Part shown: positions 5,369 through 8,396 of the stretch, one piece after another | How positions within the stretch are numbered: the first letter of the stretch is position 1 | Layout of the letters: each line of letters begins with the position of its first letter | Source: Desulfurococcales archaeon | Lineage (GTDB): Archaea > Thermoproteota > Thermoprotei_A > Sulfolobales > Fervidicoccaceae | Direction: 5' to 3' | DNA: 8,396 bases | Assembly (NCBI GenBank): GCA_027048265.1 | Contig: JALTXS010000202.1 | Span: forward strand, 1-8,396 | Program-made: the position numbers and the translations under genes | The notes under the pieces: generated by a model | What the model was told of the DNA's origin: nothing | Seen by the model: the letters and a program-made list of their open reading frames with translations, nothing else | Database searches by the model: none

Positions 5369-8341
5369 CTATGTACCCTCACTCCTAGCCCTTATAGCAT
5401 AGCCTAGTGACAGGAGAGTACCACCTATAGCCATGAGTGCTGCTCCCGCCCAGACAATATCAACATTTGGTATCACCTTAACAAGTACGGGTATGCCCTC
5501 TCTTGTAATCGTTGAGTTGCTCGGGTCAAACTCCTGTGCCAGTATAAGGAGGTCCATCATGGCCTGCTCTACTATGAATCCAGCCAGCAGCAAGCTGAGG
5601 CTGCTTACGCTTGCAATGTTGTATCCCGCGGCCATTAAGGCGGCCAGGCTGAGCGCTTGCTCCGGTGGGTATCTGCCCAAGACCTGTTTAATGTAGTAAA
5701 CGAGGAGCTCATGGTAGGTGTCGAAGAAACCCTGTACCATGGGTGGCTGAATGCTCAGGTATATGTCGCTTATGCCTTTCCTTATTATTATTGTGTCAGA
5801 CACGAGTCCGTGTATCCCAATGGCTTCACCATTGGCCTCGAACCTAACAACGGCTTTCTCATATACCTTCTCCTTTCCATCCTTTATTGCAAATAAAAGG
5901 CCCAGCCTAACTCCGCTTAGAGTGTCTCTGGGTAACTCTACTCTTCCGGGCGTCCCACCAATGGCCATGTTTAGGTTGTTGGAATCTGACATTATGCTCG
6001 CCAGTGGAGAGCTGATTACCTTTTTAAGTACTATTGCATCGCCCCTCTCAACCTGTAGGTATAGGAAAAGCCCCCTCCCAACATTATAGGGGAGCTTGAA
6101 CTCGCTTCCCTGGTAGGCAACCGACCCCCGGGTCACAATAAGTAGGGGCCCGGTGCCACTTGTTTGACTGTTAGTGGTTCTGGGACCCAGTGTCCCCAAA
6201 TCTCCGCTCTCCTCGCTCTCCGGTGTCTGTAGGATAACTTGTTCAAGGGTCACTCTAAGGTTGTTCAAGCTGACCGTTACTGGAGGGTCCATGCTTATCA
6301 CGAAGGCCTTACTAGTGTTTAGTCCAGTGCCCAAGCCTGTGTGGCTAGTCTCTAGCTCGGCATCCGTACCGTTGATGCCCAGAACCAGCACGCCCCCCTG
6401 TATCTCACCGTTACTCGTCAAAACCGGACTCAGCCTTACCACTAACACGGGGTTCAACACCGCTATTGTTATATCGCCCTGCTCGACAATGGTGGTGTTA
6501 CCCTCGGGTGAAACAGCCAATATGCTTCCCTTACCAGTAATGTTGAGCCACTCAAACCCGAGGGAACCTGAACTATCTAGGATGTCCATGAGCAGGCTGG
6601 CAAGCCCCTTGCTCCCAGAGCTGGCTGCGGCAAGCTTCACAGCTTCGATCGCCGGGGGTATGTCGTTTTTCACGAGTTTAAGAGCCTGCCACGCTGCTAG
6701 TGCTGTCTGTCTTTTCCCGGATACGTGGGAGTAGAGGTCAACCTCACCCTGGCTTGGGTAGTAGGTGTAGTTGACTAGAGTGATCTCCAGGTCGCCGAAC
6801 TCGAAGGTCTCTCCCGGCTTAATGTTGTAGGATTGGAAGTACTTGTCGTTGAAAGCGAATGCGCCGCTCAGGAATATGCCCAGAAGCGTCACCACTACGC
6901 CCAGATGAAGCACTTTAAGGCTCACGTCTCTCATAACAACGTGTCGCCCTAACCTCCTTTTACGCAAGAGAGTGTACGCTATACTAGCCACCAGAACACT
7001 CGCAACCACTATGGACAGAGGGACCCCGAATGCAATCTTATAATTAGTAATCTTGGCCTCGAGCGGAGCCGGTGTCAGCAAACCCTTGTCAACCGCCGCT
7101 ACACTTATCCCCCCAAGAGCAACCCCGAATACGATGACGCCAAGGTAACCCAATGAGCCGAGTTCCTTTGAGAGAAAATAGCCAGGTATGGAGACCACCG
7201 CTACGATTGCGAGAGGATACAGTATAGGGTGGTAAAAGCGCGTTCCCTCGGCCATAGTAGGAATGTTCGCCTCCTTCCCCAAGGATATCATCAGGCTTGG
7301 TGCGAGCAAACTCGCGTATACGAAAAGCGCCATGATAAGGATGGAGGAGGCTCCTGCCAAGAGGCTGGCTAAGCCTAGGTTCTTCTTTCTTCCTACACTC
7401 CTCAGTCCGTTGAGGAATCCTATTGCAGTCTCCTCCCTAGAGGCCATATACAACATTATGCCAAGGAAGGTGAGGGAGCCCATTAGAAGGATTATGGCAC
7501 CTATATTGGCTGCAGCGAAGCTGTGAAGGGGGCTCATACCACTCCTTGTGACGAAGAGTGCGAGGGGAACAGTGCTGATCACAAGCGCCGCTAGCGGTTT
7601 TCTAAGGGAGGAGAGAGGGCCTACCATGTGAAGCATTGCTGTAGCGGCAAGCCAGACTGTGAGCTGGGATACCTCGACCGGGTCCCATCCCCAATATCCT
7701 CCCCATCCAAAGGTCTCATAGCTCCAATAGGCTCCAAACACTATACCCAATGAAAGCAGGACCCAGCCAGCCAGCATTACTGCCATAGGCCTGGAGCCGA
7801 GACCCGCAAGGGTTCCCAACGCGCCCGCAGTCACTAGCGCGTAGCCGCTGAAGGTAGTCGTAGGGTGGGGTACTATCCAATAGTTCTTCAAGAGGGGGTT
7901 AAGGTCGAGCCCACCTACCCCCTCCACTACGTCAAAGGCGCCATTGAGCAGGGCCGCCACCAGGCTGATAAAGAGTAGGAAGAAGCCCCCTATGGCTAGG
8001 TTTTTTGGAGGCTCCCTCCTTCCTACTGCAAGTAGGAGTCCAAGTGACAGGAGAGTTGCGAAGAAATAGAGGCTCGCCCCACCCCCCGCCCAGCTCGTTG
8101 CAAGTCTAAAGTAAAGATCCAGGTCGTTGCTAGAGTTACGGGCGACCTCAGCGAGCCTGTAGTCCAGCAGGACGAAGGGCACCATGTACACAATCCATCC
8201 CAATATAATAGTCTTCAGAGAGGCCTGCCAGAACAGTTTTAGATAACGATCCTTGCCCGTGTATGACAATACAAGACCTAGCGACACTAGTATGATGCTA
8301 ACCCATGGTAGAATAATGGCGTAGTGAATACCAAGCTCCAT
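5369..8341 (-). CDS. ccmF: CcmF, WWD-domain heme lyase core, enlarged form
   Basis: CcmF takes heme from CcmE and takes part in attaching it to apocytochrome c outside the membrane. The WWD motif is WGGYWGWDPVE (213-223). Counterparts of the four conserved histidines are visible: H159 (LNPLLKNYWIVPHP), H238 (after the WWD segment), H273 (RSGMSPLHSF) and H479 (LKVLHLGVVVT). About fourteen helices fill residues 7-495, and a last one lies at 961-982 after the family-typical IPNVDIVWAGAALM. At 990 residues it is far longer than the roughly 650 of bacterial CcmF. Nearly all the excess is in the extracytoplasmic region between 497 and 957, which carries sequons N524, N600, N615, N657, N675 and N942. 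There is no cysteine at all, so no CXXC or CcmH-like reductase is fused. ATG 8341 directly follows an in-frame TAG and has GGGTGGAG six bases upstream. ccmA follows after 320 bases. Confidence 0.9.
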   Translation of the reverse strand: MELGIHYAIILPWVSIILVSLGLVLSYTGKDRYLKLFWQASLKTIILGWIVYMVPFVLLDYRLAEVARNSSNDLDLYFRLATSWAGGGASLYFFATLLSLGLLLAVGRREPPKNLAIGGFFLLFISLVAALLNGAFDVVEGVGGLDLNPLLKNYWIVPHPTTTFSGYALVTAGALGTLAGLGSRPMAVMLAGWVLLSLGIVFGAYWSYETFGWGGYWGWDPVEVSQLTVWLAATAMLHMVGPLSSLRKPLAALVISTVPLALFVTRSGMSPLHSFAAANIGAIILLMGSLTFLGIMLYMASREETAIGFLNGLRSVGRKKNLGLASLLAGASSILIMALFVYASLLAPSLMISLGKEANIPTMAEGTRFYHPILYPLAIVAVVSIPGYFLSKELGSLGYLGVIVFGVALGGISVAAVDKGLLTPAPLEAKITNYKIAFGVPLSIVVASVLVASIAYTLLRKRRLGRHVVMRDVSLKVLHLGVVVTLLGIFLSGAFAFNDKYFQSYNIKPGETFEFGDLEITLVNYTYYPSQGEVDLYSHVSGKRQTALAAWQALKLVKNDIPPAIEAVKLAAASSGSKGLASLLMDILDSSGSLGFEWLNITGKGSILAVSPEGNTTIVEQGDITIAVLNPVLVVRLSPVLTSNGEIQGGVLVLGINGTDAELETSHTGLGTGLNTSKAFVISMDPPVTVSLNNLRVTLEQVILQTPESEESGDLGTLGPRTTNSQTSGTGPLLIVTRGSVAYQGSEFKLPYNVGRGLFLYLQVERGDAIVLKKVISSPLASIMSDSNNLNMAIGGTPGRVELPRDTLSGVRLGLLFAIKDGKEKVYEKAVVRFEANGEAIGIHGLVSDTIIIRKGISDIYLSIQPPMVQGFFDTYHELLVYYIKQVLGRYPPEQALSLAALMAAGYNIASVSSLSLLLAGFIVEQAMMDLLILAQEFDPSNSTITREGIPVLVKVIPNVDIVWAGAALMAIGGTLLSLGYAIRARSEGT

Positions 8342-8347
8342 CTAAGA

Positions 8348-8386
8348 CTCCACCCGTGCCTAGACGGTATAACCCATACTTAAGGT
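8348..8386 (-). promoter_or_regulatory. ccmF ribosome site and candidate promoter
   Basis: GGGTGGAG (8355-8348) is a good ribosome site six bases from the ATG. Upstream, CCTTAAGTA (about 8385-8377) or GGTTATACC (8374-8366) could serve as the TATA element. The former would give a short leader that includes the ribosome site; the latter would give a leaderless start. The former overlaps the GCAACCTTA sequence also found before ccmA. Confidence 0.4.
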
Positions 8387-8396
8387 TGCGGCACAC

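Noticed and set aside
5369..8341. A fusion of CcmF with CcmC or CcmH
   Set aside because: Only one WWD motif is present and there is no CXXC; the order of histidines and helices is that of CcmF alone with an enlarged loop.

Overview
The window looks like a piece of a hyperthermophilic crenarchaeal (Thermoproteota) chromosome. This rests on heavy use of AGG/AGA arginine and ATA isoleucine codons, frequent GTG starts, archaeal TATA-type promoter elements close to start codons, T-run terminators, and secreted proteins with N-glycosylation sequons and C-terminal membrane anchors. No exact species can be named from the sequence alone.

Left third (1-2711, plus strand): two genes for cell-surface proteins of similar build. 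Each has an extracytoplasmic domain, a low-complexity Thr/Pro/Glu-rich stalk, and one C-terminal transmembrane helix with a short basic tail. The first is cut by the window edge. The second is complete, with a clear signal peptide. A 157-base gap between them holds a T-run terminator, a TATA-like box and a structured leader.

Middle gap (2712-3131): about 420 bases between convergent genes with no convincing protein gene. It contains terminators for both sides, several hairpins, and an unusual inverted repeat enclosing a G/T-rich loop.

Right two thirds (3132-8341, all minus strand): a cytochrome c maturation (Ccm, System I) locus, transcribed ccmF, then ccmA-ccmB-ccmE. CcmA (ATPase) and CcmB (permease) would form the ABC part that releases holo-CcmE. 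CcmE is the heme chaperone, here with the CxxxY heme-binding motif instead of HxxxY. CcmF is the WWD-domain heme-handling protein and synthetase core. CcmF is very large (990 residues), keeps all four conserved histidines, and has a greatly enlarged extracytoplasmic loop. CcmC, CcmD and the thiol-handling CcmG/H/I proteins are not in the window, nor is any cytochrome c with CXXCH. ccmA and ccmB are four bases apart and probably translationally coupled. ccmE follows after 74 bases with its own TATA box. ccmF is separated from ccmA by a 320-base gap, which contains a T-run terminator, a distant inverted repeat and the ccmA promoter.
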